Shown here: piece by piece, positions 1 to 7,772 of the stretch | Layout of the letters: the number at the start of each line of letters is the position of its first letter | How positions within the stretch are numbered: position 1 is the stretch's first letter | Source: Isotricha intestinalis | Lineage: Eukaryota; Ciliophora; Litostomatea; Vestibuliferida; Isotrichidae | Length of the DNA: 14,786 nucleotides | Assembly (NCBI GenBank): GCA_023807065.1 | Contig: JAJJLU010004324.1 | Location: 1-14,786, forward strand | Direction of reading: 5' to 3' | Position numbers and translations under genes: made by a program | The notes under the pieces: model-generated | Told to the model about the DNA's origin: nothing | The model's database searches: none | Seen by the model: only the letters and a program-made list of their open reading frames with translations

Positions 1-1
1 A

Positions 2-844
2 ATAAATGATATATGTTATACAGTTGATGATAATGGTAATTTATATGAATTTGATTTAAATGATTTTAATGTATTAGGTTTTATTCCTGCAAATGATGAT
101 GAAAATGCAAATTCTGTAAGTATACCAAAAGCAACATCAGTCTATATAGGTGATGATGAATCAATATATATAGGTTATTCAAGTGGTAGTTTAAAAAATT
201 TTACAAAAGATTTAAGCGTCAAATTATTTGATATTCCAGCTCATAAAGGAAATGTTAATTGTATTTATGCTGATGGAAATTATATTTTAACAGGAGGAGA
301 AGATGGGATTGTCCGTGTTTGGACAAGAAGAACTCATGAATTAATTATTCAAATTCCAGCTCATCATTCTAATGTAAAATGTGTTTTTGCAGATTTAAAT
401 AAACCTAATTTAATTTATTCTTGTGGTGATGATAGAGAATTAGTTTGTTTTGATTTAAAATTACAAAAGAGACAAAACACCCAATCTATAAATAATGGTG
501 TTTTAACTGGAATTTCTCAGAAAGTTGATAAAGAATATGAAATTATTTCTTGTGGAATTAATACTGATTTATATGTTTGGGATTTTTATAAGAGTGAACC
601 TGTAAAAAGTATTAATTTAAATGAAAATATGATGGCTGTGAAAATTTCACATAATGGAAAATATTTTGCTTTAGGATCTTCTTCTGGAGAATTGTGGTTA
701 TTCTCTTTACCGAAATATGAATTTATGGGAAAAAGTCAAGGACACTCTAGACATATTAATAATTTGCAATGGAGTCCAGATGATAAACAAATTGTTTCTA
801 TTTCTGTTGATTCTTCTATTTGTATTTGGAATGTTTATAATTAA
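2..844 (+). CDS. CFAP52/WDR16-like axonemal WD40 protein, C-terminal 280 residues (5' end outside window)
   Basis: Frame 2 is open from the window edge to TAA at 842-844, giving 280 residues. It reads as successive WD40 blades with WD-type ends at VRVWTRR, LVCFDLK, LYVWDFY, LWLFSL and the final ICIWNVYN. The order and wording of the last four blades follow the C-terminus of CFAP52 (WDR16) as I know it: an 'AH..V..I' blade, a CFDLK..KRQ step corresponding to IWDL..LRRNQ, then YVWDFYKSEPV, then a last blade starting GHS and ending IVSISVDSSICIWN. CFAP52 is a microtubule-associated protein of doublet microtubules in motile cilia and flagella. The family is about 600 residues long, so roughly the first half lies left of the window. 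An internal Met at 629 is not the start, because coding similarity runs well upstream of it. Another WD40 protein is possible, but the C-terminal match is good. Confidence 0.8.
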   Translation: MNDICYTVDDNGNLYEFDLNDFNVLGFIPANDDENANSVSIPKATSVYIGDDESIYIGYSSGSLKNFTKDLSVKLFDIPAHKGNVNCIYADGNYILTGGEDGIVRVWTRRTHELIIQIPAHHSNVKCVFADLNKPNLIYSCGDDRELVCFDLKLQKRQNTQSINNGVLTGISQKVDKEYEIISCGINTDLYVWDFYKSEPVKSINLNENMMAVKISHNGKYFALGSSSGELWLFSLPKYEFMGKSQGHSRHINNLQWSPDDKQIVSISVDSSICIWNVYN

Positions 845-913
845 CAAAGAAGAAAAAATTTTTTTTTAAAATTCATTTTATTTATTATTCTTTATAATTT
901 TATCTTATATAAT

Positions 914-1768
914 ATGAATAATTCATTTATTAAAAATGAACTCAATCAAAATAATAAAAGAAGTGTACGTCAAATAAAAAAAGTTAAAAATGATGATTCT
1001 TTTATTTCTTCATTAAACGAATCTGAAGAAGTAATATCTTCAAAGCCAAGTCAAAATACTGTTCAATATGAAAAAATTAAAAGAGATGATTCAATAGAAG
1101 TAGAAGAAGATGAAATAATAATGGAAGGAAATTTATTATATCGATATTCTCAAGATCAAATAGAAATAGAAGGAACTTGGTCAATGTCTTCTGAAAAAGA
1201 GAAAAATAAACCTTATAGATTCTCATATTTATTATCACAAAATAAAAATAAAGAAGTGATTCAAATACCAATAAAAAAAGAAGATATTGATTTTTCATAT
1301 TATGAACCAAGTATTAATGCAAGTAAATATATGTCAAATGACAATGAGCATTTTATCCTTAATTTATGTAATGCTAATATTTTTGAAGTTCTTTTAATTC
1401 CAAATCAAAATTTATTTAATCATATTTTAATAATGTTAACTGGGGAATATCATGGTTTTTTTGTTTATTTTAGTAAAACTATTGAAGATAGATTTTATTT
1501 AAATTACACTTTTGAAGATAATCAAGTTAGAGTTAATGGAAAAGGAAATAATAATTTAGGAGAATTTAATTTTTTGGGTTATGTTAATTTTTTTACTATA
1601 AAAGAACAATTATTGGAAAATAATAATTTGGAAAGTGAAGTAATTAATTTTGGAAAAATAAAGCTTATTAGAAATTATAATGCTTTTAATACAAATGAAA
1701 ATAATAGAGTTATTAAATCTTATCAACATTCAAGAAAAAGAAATGATGATTATGAAAATAGTTTTTAA
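914..1768 (+). CDS. Hypothetical 284-residue beta-rich protein of a protist-type family
   Basis: Intact reading frame from ATG at 914 to TAA, starting 69 bp after the CFAP52-like gene on the same strand. Residues 1-75 are polar and low-complexity, with a run of acidic residues near 63-70. From about residue 80 the sequence alternates short hydrophobic strands and turns: a GTWSMSS strand near 88, then GEYHGFFVYFS at 177-187, and finally VNGKGNNNLGEFNFLGY at 207-223. This 'tissue' of strands with G-x-G-x-N-x-x-G-x-F is one I associate with unnamed proteins common in ciliates and related protists. I know no function for them, and a small beta-barrel or sandwich is inference. No signal peptide or membrane segment is visible. 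The reverse-strand open stretch across 1077-1310 is only its antisense shadow. Confidence 0.8.
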   Translation: MNNSFIKNELNQNNKRSVRQIKKVKNDDSFISSLNESEEVISSKPSQNTVQYEKIKRDDSIEVEEDEIIMEGNLLYRYSQDQIEIEGTWSMSSEKEKNKPYRFSYLLSQNKNKEVIQIPIKKEDIDFSYYEPSINASKYMSNDNEHFILNLCNANIFEVLLIPNQNLFNHILIMLTGEYHGFFVYFSKTIEDRFYLNYTFEDNQVRVNGKGNNNLGEFNFLGYVNFFTIKEQLLENNNLESEVINFGKIKLIRNYNAFNTNENNRVIKSYQHSRKRNDDYENSF

Positions 1769-1830
1769 ATAAATTATATTTTATCATTACCAATTAAATT
1801 TAAAAGTTTAAATTTTTTATTTATTAAAAT

Positions 1831-2187
1831 ATGAATGATTCTTTAAATTCTCAAAGAATATATTATTTACCTTTTCATATAAGCTTTTTGGGATGAATTT
1901 TATTCAAAAAGAGGAAAAAAAACAATAAATTGATATTTTGTTTTAACAAAATTAGGTTTTCTTGAATTTTCTGTTTAAAAATTAATTAAATGATGAAATC
2001 CTTATAATTCCATCAGGTAATTCTTCTTTATTAGATTATTTTTATAAGAATAATTCAGAAAAAGTTTTTTATATGATTTCAGTTCGAACTCTTACATTTA
2101 AAAGAAAAATATAAAAAATTAAAATGGGAAATTGAAGAAAGAAATATAACTCTTTTAGAAAAAATAACTGGAAAATTATTTCCTTAA
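1831..2187 (+). pseudogene. Degraded PH-domain-like gene
   Basis: Pieces of one reading run along the + strand in shifting frames. An ATG at 1831 starts MNDSLNSQRIYYLPF. Then come FWDEFYSKRGKK, an in-frame TGA at 1931-1933, YFVLTKLGFLEFS, and TAA at 1976-1978. After a frame change it reads DEILIIPSGNSSLLDYFY and VFYMISVRTLTFK, then an end rich in K and E (LKEKYKKLKWEIEE) stopping at 2185-2187. The order 'KRGKK..(W)YFVLTK.GFLEF ... FYMISV.TLTF ... helix' is that of a pleckstrin-homology fold: a first strand, a tryptophan-type RWFVL strand, the last strands and the C-terminal helix. At least two frame changes and several stops make it a pseudogene. It lies 62 bp downstream of the previous gene. 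The PH assignment rests on strand pattern and short motifs only. Confidence 0.45.
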
Positions 2188-2489
2188 TAATTGATAATGG
2201 GTGAATAAACTTTATGAGGTTAAAAATATGTAAAAGAAAAATTGTTAAAACTTTGATTTTTTATTTTTTTCTCTATACAAAAATGAAATATTTTATTTTT
2301 TTCAAAAGTACAAGATTAAAATAGAATAATCTTATTTTATAGTATCCCTGGAATTTGATATAGATTTGAAATATTGATATAAATTTAAAAGAAGAATTTA
2401 AAAGATTTAATCAAAATGATAATATCTATTTTATATATAATTACTAAAGAATAAATATATAATTACTTTGTAAATGTTATTCTTCTTTT
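2188..2489. other. A+T-rich gap with no supportable gene
   Basis: About 300 bp between two gene remnants. Both strands were read. The only open stretch of note is a short + run near 2382-2447 (NLKEEFKRFNQND), which is too short to call. No RNA gene, repeat or clear regulatory site is visible. Confidence 0.5.
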
Positions 2490-2945
2490 TTAAACTACAT
2501 TTTTATATTTTTTTCCTGAATCACAATAACAAACAGAGTTTAAAGATTGTTTTGGAATATCTTTTCATTTTCTTTTTAATTTCATTTTTAAAAGAGTTAA
2601 TATGTTCTAAATGTTCTTGAATAATAATATTATCATTCAAATATATAAAATACCATATTTTGAGAAAATTGGAATTCTTTCAACATTTTTTATTAAAAAT
2701 ATAATAAACACTTTCTTTCACTTAAATCACCTAAAATTAATAATATTATTGTTAAGAAAAAATAAACCAAATCAAATGCATAAATAATAAATAATTTATA
2801 TATTCACATAGAAGAAATATAATTATATTTATTTATTATATCTAAAGGATTAAATGGTTTTTCCATTTTTTGAATCTTCTTTTTCTTCTTTTAATTGAGT
2901 TTCTTCTGGCTTTTATATCCTTCTTCAAAAATATTTTTAAGTTTG
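2490..2945 (-). pseudogene. Degraded gene ending in a SEC-C-like zinc motif
   Basis: Read on the minus strand from about 2945 down, collinear pieces in changing frames give: an acidic stretch (PEETQLKEEKEDSK); MEKPFNPLDIINKYNYISSM from 2866; an in-frame TGA at 2806-2804; a strongly hydrophobic stretch with YFFLTIILLILGDLSERK; KNVERIPIFSKYG; QEHLEHINSFKNEIKKKM; and a last piece at 2574-2490, KDIPKQSLNSVCYCDSGKKYKNVV, ending in TAA. The piece CYCDSGKKYKN resembles the SEC-C motif, whose usual form is CxCGSGKKYKxCC. That motif binds zinc at the C-terminus of SecA and of many unrelated proteins. Here the last cysteine pair is gone. Several frameshifts and stops show that the gene is dead, or else badly sequenced. 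The parent gene is not recognised. Confidence 0.4.
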
Positions 2946-3059
2946 TTTAAAATTTAATATGTTTCATAAAAGTTAAATTTAAATTTAAAAATTTATTTAT
3001 AAAATAGATTTTATATATATTATTTAATATAGAAGCATTTATTTTTCTAATTAATTAAT

Positions 3060-4415
3060 TTAAAAAAATTGACATGATTCATTGCAAGATTCACAAATAA
3101 CTTTTTCAGGCTTATCTATCTCAACATCCATACTTCTAATTTCACTTTCTGTTTCATAATATCTAACATTATCTTTAATTTGGGATAAAATATTTTTTCT
3201 TTCACTACTATTTTCCTTTTCTTTAATTGATTGATCACATAAAGCAACATCTTCAGAGTCATTTGATGGTGATTCATTATAAAATTCTTTTTCAGTGATA
3301 TATGGTTTGACTTCAATGATTAATTTTATTAATAAAGAACTAATTTTAGCTTCTTTAAAAATATATAATTGATCATCAATAGTTATTCCATCACCTTCAA
3401 ACGAATTTTGTTTTGAAGAATTTATTTTTCCTTTATAATACCATTTACTATTAATAAATCCAATATTTTTCACTTCAGTTTTTTGATATTTGCAAAAAGG
3501 ACATTCTACTCGTTCAATTTCTCTCATTATATCAAAGATTCCATATCCTAAGACTTTTATAAATAAATTATTATACAAACTACAATTTATATTCCTACAA
3601 TAAACAAATAAATTGATTCCATCCGAACATTCACAATGAATTGGAGCATTTTGATTAAATGATATTTTTGATATATTTTTTAAATAATTAAATTTAAAAT
3701 TTAATCCCATTTGAAGTTTATTGTCTTTATTTCTTGAAAGAAGAAAATAAATCATAAATTGTGATGAACTTTTATTTCCAAAATAAGAATTTATTATATT
3801 TTTTAAAGTCAATTTATCATTAATTTCTTTTGATTGATTCATTACTTTTTTTTCTTTTGAATTAATATCAATTATACTTAAACCAAATATTCTAAGAGAA
3901 TCAATTGAAAGTGAATTATTTAATTTTTCATTTATTATAATTTTAAGCATTTGAATGGAACAAATAGAAGATAATTTAAGAAATATTTTATCAATATTCA
4001 TTTGATAAAAATCAACAGTAATTTTAGTTATATCTTTAGAAATAATATAATATAATTCATATATACAATTATTTCCTTTATTTATTAAATTTGATAATTT
4101 CATTGAATCTATTAATTCTTCACTACTATTATCTCTATTAATTCTAAAAATTTGAATTGAATCAGGATTTATTTTTTTTGATTGTGAAAAAGAATATTTT
4201 AATGATGCAATTGTTAATGTTGCTAATAAATCAATAGATTGAAGATTATATTCAAAAAAATCTTTTGAAATGTTTGGATTTATTATATTGTTGTTTTTAA
4301 AAATTATATTTTTATTATTTACTTGTTCTTCTTTATTTCTTGAACTAGTTAATATTTTATTCGAATTTTGTAGTTGAAAATTGGATATTAGCTTAAAAAA
4401 AAATTTAACTTTCAT
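3060..4415 (-). CDS. Ubiquitin-like/zinc-ribbon protein, 451 residues
   Basis: Intact frame from ATG at 4415 to TAA at 3062-3060. The N-terminal 55 residues are polar. Residues of about 55-245 look like one or two beta-grasp (ubiquitin-like) units. One runs from TVDFYQMNIDKIFLKL to SIDSLRIFGL with an LKIIINEKL helix between. At about 259-330 is a cysteine cluster: CEC, then CRNINC, then CPFC, followed by GFINSKWYYKGKI. This CxC...C(4)C...CPxC...(N/G)x(W/K)xWxYxGxK arrangement is typical of a large protist family with Ubl domains next to a zinc-binding, RING-like module. The biochemical role is not established, and a ubiquitin-system role is inference. The tail (about 370-451) is acidic and serine-rich and ends in CESCNESCQFF, a second small cysteine group. 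No neighbour shares its strand closely enough to suggest a unit. Confidence 0.75.
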   Translation of the reverse strand: MKVKFFFKLISNFQLQNSNKILTSSRNKEEQVNNKNIIFKNNNIINPNISKDFFEYNLQSIDLLATLTIASLKYSFSQSKKINPDSIQIFRINRDNSSEELIDSMKLSNLINKGNNCIYELYYIISKDITKITVDFYQMNIDKIFLKLSSICSIQMLKIIINEKLNNSLSIDSLRIFGLSIIDINSKEKKVMNQSKEINDKLTLKNIINSYFGNKSSSQFMIYFLLSRNKDNKLQMGLNFKFNYLKNISKISFNQNAPIHCECSDGINLFVYCRNINCSLYNNLFIKVLGYGIFDIMREIERVECPFCKYQKTEVKNIGFINSKWYYKGKINSSKQNSFEGDGITIDDQLYIFKEAKISSLLIKLIIEVKPYITEKEFYNESPSNDSEDVALCDQSIKEKENSSERKNILSQIKDNVRYYETESEIRSMDVEIDKPEKVICESCNESCQFF

Positions 4416-4481
4416 TTATTTTTTTTAATATTGTTTATAAAAATATAATTTTAGTTTAAAAAATTTTATAAAATATTTATT

Positions 4482-5450
4482 TTATATGGAATATGCAGCT
4501 TCATCTTGGGGTTTAACCTCATCTTTTTCTATTTCATCATAAAACTCTTCTACCTCCACACCCTGTTCATTTGGGTCATCATTAATATTTTTAATTTCTT
4601 TATTTCATTCTCCTTTATTTTTTTCAACATCATCATCATTTTCTTCTTTTACTTCATTATTTTCTTCTTCTTTTACTTCATTTTTTTCACTTCCTTCATT
4701 TTCTTCTTTTCTTTTTTCTTCATTTTTACCAATTTGTTCTGCTTCATCTTCAGGTTTCACTTCATCTTTTTCTTCTTTTTCATTATAATCAAATTCATTT
4801 TTATCTTCTTCTTCTTTCTTTTTATTATCATCATCATCATTATCATCAACAAGATAATATTCTCCTAAATATAATTGTTTTCTTCTTTTTAATATTCTTT
4901 TGGAACTATTTTTTTCATATTATGTCTCCAAGCTTTATCTTCATATTTTATTTTGGGTTCTGTATAAACATTTTCTTAAGGATAATTATCAGCATCTTTA
5001 CTTTTATAAATTCCAAATTATGAAGGTATAATATAAGAACCAAGACCATGATAGTTATGTCTTGAGTCTTTAACATTGTGTGTTGAACATATAGAAAATC
5101 CTTCATAAGTTTTATACTATCAAATATTGTACACAAAAGTTGCTTTTATTTATAATTTCCAAGAACCAGGAAATTTATTAAATACATAACCAGATCTTTT
5201 TGATTTATCATATTCATAAATAAAAGTTCTTCAATTTCTTATTGTACTAACTGGATATTTTCCTTTATCACTCATTACTAATGAAATAGATAATTTATCT
5301 TTACCATTTTTAACTCTTTCAATTTTTTCCTTATATTCTAAATCTTTTTTATTTCTTTCTTCTTCATTTTTTTGAAAATTTTTAATCTTAATTTTTGAAT
5401 CATCATATTTTCCTTTCACAATAAATTTATGAGCATCCCAACTAAAAGGA
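4482..5450 (-). pseudogene. SHIPPO-repeat (ODF3/CIMAP-like) ciliary protein with acidic tail, broken
   Basis: One minus-strand frame runs from about 5450 to a TAA at 4484-4482 with far fewer stops than chance would allow at this base composition. Ordered pieces: NPFSWDAHKFIVKGKYD; a Lys/Glu coiled stretch; LSISLVMSDKGKYPVSTIRN; RTFIYEYDKSKRSGYVFNKF; PGSWKL; YEGFSICSTHNVKDSRHNYH; GLGSYIIPS; FGIY; then an acidic tail holding KDEVKPEDEAE and KDEVKPQDEAAYSI as an internal repeat. 'NK.PGSWKL' and 'GLGSY..PS.FGIY' resemble SHIPPO repeats (NK.PGPGAY / GPGSY..PS.FG) of proteins bound to ciliary microtubules. In-frame stops are TGA 5233-5231, TAA 5152-5150, TGA-TAG 5122-5117, TAA 5020-5018, TAA 4978-4976 and TGA 4607-4605. 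One frame change near 4910 lies at an A-run. The 4506-4868 forward open frame (all Phe/Ile) is its antisense shadow. Confidence 0.55.
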
Positions 5451-6083
5451 TTATGTATTATTCATTTAAATTTCTATTTTTATTATTTAATTCAATTATT
5501 TTTATTAAAATATTTCTTCTAATTATTTTAATAAAAATAACCACATTTTTGAATATGGAAAAAAAGTGATATTTCAATGTTAAAAAATGATTCAGATGAA
5601 ACTAATTTGATTCATGCAGGAAATATTTTAATAATAGTAATCAGAAAATATAGAATATTCATCTAATTTATTAAATGAATCTCTGAAAAACAAAAATTAT
5701 AAAAATTTTTAGAAAAAGTTGATTTTAAAAATAATAATTATTTTTTAATTAAGATTCAATTATTTATTAAGAAGTTTTATTTAAGAAAAGATGGGATAAT
5801 AATTTAAAATTAATTAATATTTTATTAAATCAAAAAACATCAAAAAAGGTTATGAAGAATTAATGTAGCCTCATGTAAGAAATTTTTAAAGATTTTTTTA
5901 TAATAGAAAACCAAATAAAAGGTATTTTAATAATAAATAATATTGAAAAGATGTTATTTTCAATAATAATCAAATTGAAGAAAATAATTAAATTTAAATT
6001 TTTTATATGAATTTTAATAAAGATAAAAGTTATTATAAATGTATAAAACATTATTCAATAAAATTGGTAAATAATTTTAAATA
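5451..6083. other. About 630 bp with no supportable gene
   Basis: The region lies between the start of the broken SHIPPO-like gene and the end of the coiled-coil gene. A short + stretch at 5553-5666 (IWKKSDISMLKNDSDETNL...) is open for 37 codons, and a longer + reading at about 5830-6080 has roughly as many stops as random A+T-rich sequence. Both could be old gene debris, but neither is good enough to call. The minus-strand open stretch at 5860-6051 is all Ile/Phe and looks non-coding. Confidence 0.5.
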
Positions 6084-6734
6084 TTAATGATATGTTTTTG
6101 TTGTTTTTAAAGTATCAAGTTTTAATTTATTCAAAGTATTATTAGCATTATGTATTAAATTTTCAATTATTTCTCTTTTATGAACAGTTTCATTTTGTTG
6201 TTTCTTTCTTCTTTGTTCATTTTGATCTTCTCTCATATTTGTCTTTCTAAATTTCTGATATTCTTTTTCAATTAAATCATCATCTCTAAGTCTTTTAATA
6301 CCATATATTTCATTCAAAAAACTTTTTGCAAAATTTATTCTATTATCCTGAATTCTATATTTATTGAATAATTCAGGAGAAATTGTTCTTTTATGAAGAA
6401 TTTCATCACTATAATACAATTCTTCAACTCCTCCTCTTCTCAAATCTTCAGCTCTATCATTTAAAGCATTTTCATTACTCATAAGAAAATTTCTTTTTTT
6501 AACTCTAATATCTTCTCCATTTTCAAAAGCAATTTTACTATTAATTTTCATATTTCTTTCTTTTTCTTTTAAATAATTAAGGTAATTATTATAATGTTCA
6601 GCTCTTTCATTATCAATTGCTTCTTTTAATGGTTGAGTTCCTATTTTTAATTCTTCTCTATGTTTTTCTAAATGAGCAAGAACATCATCGTAATGATCTA
6701 ATCTTCTATCTCTTATATCATTTAAATGGAACAA
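6084..6734 (-). pseudogene. Coiled-coil protein gene, 3' part (C-terminal about 214 residues)
   Basis: Minus-strand frame ending in TAA at 6086-6084. It is strongly helical and charged (HLNDIRDRRLDHYDDVLAHL, LKEKERNMKINSKIAFENG, EKEYQKFRKTNMREDQNEQR), so a coiled-coil structural protein. The reading opens at a TTG (6734), not an ATG. Upstream in the same frame is only three codons and then a stop, so this piece has no start of its own. Its first 47 codons (6589-6729) are identical to the 3' end of the piece at 11207-11752, which carries the missing N-terminus. Together they would make one protein of about 350 residues. I do not recognise the family. A cytoskeletal or ciliary role would suit the style of the sequence and the neighbours, but this is inference. 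Typed as pseudogene because the gene is split here; it is intact if the intervening 4.6 kb is an assembly error or absent from another allele. Confidence 0.65.
6589..6729 (+). repeat. 141-bp exact direct repeat, left copy
   Basis: Identical without a single mismatch to 11207-11347, in the same orientation, at an offset of 4618 bp. The match ends sharply on both sides (a/t at 6588/11206 and a/g at 6730/11348). It lies wholly inside the coding sequence of the coiled-coil gene (minus strand, HLNDIRDRR...ERAEHYN). Confidence 0.97.
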
Positions 6735-6963
6735 AAGTACCTAACATATTAATTATAGTTTCTCCTGTAAATGGTTCACCACTTTCACTAAATTTTTTAA
6801 TTATATTATATATAATTATACAAACCGCATCATTTCAACACCTTCACCAAATAAAATAGAAAATAATTTTGGTTCAAGTATCTTCATAAATAAAAGTCAA
6901 AGCAGCAACAGCATCAGTAGTAGAAATAACAGAGGCAAATTTCAAAGTATCTAAAATTGACAT
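6730..6963 (-). pseudogene. Na+/H+ exchanger (NHE/CPA1-type) fragment
   Basis: On the minus strand from 6963 the frame reads MSILDTLKFASVISTTDAVA, then ALTFIYEDT. A one-base shift leads to EPKLFSILFGEGV, and a second shift returns to NDAVCIIIYNIIKKFSESGE and PFTGETIINMLGTF, where the sequence stops at the 141-bp repeat. 'F.S.IS.TDAVAALTF..E' and 'KLF.ILFGEGV.NDAVCI.LY' are the two best conserved membrane stretches of eukaryotic Na+/H+ exchangers; the D of TDAVA and the ND of NDAV lie in the ion-binding core. Only about 78 codons of a protein that normally exceeds 500 residues are present. Both ends are cut: at 6963 by the kinase remnant and at 6730 by the repeat. The two frameshifts confirm that it is non-functional. 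The missing parts are not elsewhere in the window. Confidence 0.75.
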
Positions 6964-7764
6964 ATCCAATAAAATTTAAAATAAAATGATCATCAATAAT
7001 TTCAATATTTTCATCAGTAAACATAGGTTCAAAAATTACCAAATCTTCAAAATTATGAAAATAAGGTTTAAAAGGAGATTCAATTTGTTTACGATAAACA
7101 TACTCTCAATTAACATCATGAAAATAAGGATGACTTTGAATTTCTTTTAAATCTAAATAATATCTGAATCTCTTTTGTATAATAACAAATAATTTTTGAA
7201 TAAAATCAAAAGTTAAATCACTATTTTTATTATGATGATAAATTTGTCGATTATAAATTTGTATATTTAAATTTTATTTTTTTCTCTGAAAGAGAACATC
7301 AGTTACTTTTCATATATAACATAAACAAAAGAAAACCAATCAACAACTTTTTCGTATCCTTTTCCTTTTAAAATTTCTGGTGTTAAATAATCTTTCGTTC
7401 CACAAAGTATATATGATTTAATATAATAATTGATTTCTGAAATTGATGTTATTTCTTTTGAATTATTTATTTCTGGTAAATTTTAACTTTGAATATTATT
7501 TGTTTTATTAATTGAAGTTCCTATTAGAAACAATGTATTTTCAATCTTTAATTCTTCTGTAGATTGATTCATATTTGATATTATTTTATTTAAATTATCA
7601 TCCTTAAAATTACTAATATCACTACTTTCACTAATTGATTTTTGTTTTAAATAATCACAAATTAAATCATCGATTCTTAATCTAAATTCATTATAAATTT
7701 CATTTTCTTTTATTTCATTTAAATCATTTATTATTTTTGATGATTTATCTGATAATGTTTTTTC
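6962..7764 (-). pseudogene. AGC-family protein kinase, C-terminal half, broken
   Basis: Minus-strand pieces follow AGC kinase order. A long polar insert (about 7764-7430) has TAA at 7485-7483. Then the activation-segment end LCGTKDYLTPEILKGKGYEK is followed by VVDWFSFVYVIYEK (subdomains VIII-IX; usual form CGTPEYLAPE..., VDWWSLGVLIYEM) and TAA at 7305-7303. After frame changes come DLTFDFIQKLF, KEIQSHPYFHDVN, an in-frame TGA at 7108-7106 where AGC kinases have Trp, and EYVYRKQIESPFKPYF. Last is the C-terminal tail FEPMFTDENIEIIDDHF...FIGY, like the FTxE turn and hydrophobic motif of PKA/Akt/S6K kinases. The N-lobe and catalytic loop are absent: the gene is cut at about 7764-7772, where the flank of the WD40/HExxH gene begins. 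It ends at 6962 directly on the NHE fragment. Confidence 0.75.
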
Positions 7765-7772
7765 ATTTTTTT

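Noticed and set aside
1077..1310. Minus-strand 77-codon open frame rich in Leu/Phe
   Set aside because: Lies antisense within the well-supported gene at 914-1768.
4506..4868. 120-codon open + frame made almost only of Phe and Ile
   Set aside because: Antisense shadow of the acidic Glu/Asp/Lys tail of the SHIPPO-like pseudogene (GAA/GAT codons read backwards give TTC/ATC); no real domain.
5117..5134. Tiny GT...AG intron (18 nt) of ciliate type that would remove TGA-TAG
   Set aside because: It would keep the frame at this one place, but the other stops lie inside conserved motifs with no GT/AG borders, so introns do not explain the damage.
4976..5152. TAA/TAG read as Gln (ciliate code)
   Set aside because: The 920-residue intact gene has about 25 Gln, all CAA, and all intact genes here stop at TAA, so general reassignment does not hold in this window.
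5700..6080. A continuous + reading if all stops were sense codons
   Set aside because: The number of stops is about what random 80% A+T sequence gives, so there is no real coding signal.
6732..6734. TTG as start codon of the 3' coiled-coil piece
   Set aside because: It lies outside the repeat in foreign sequence and the gene's real ATG is at 11752; eukaryotic nuclear TTG starts are not expected.
6617..6859. Open + frame, with an identical peptide also in the + frame 11040-11369
   Set aside because: The shared peptide is just the antisense of the coiled-coil coding sequence inside the 141-bp repeat; it is not a duplicated gene.
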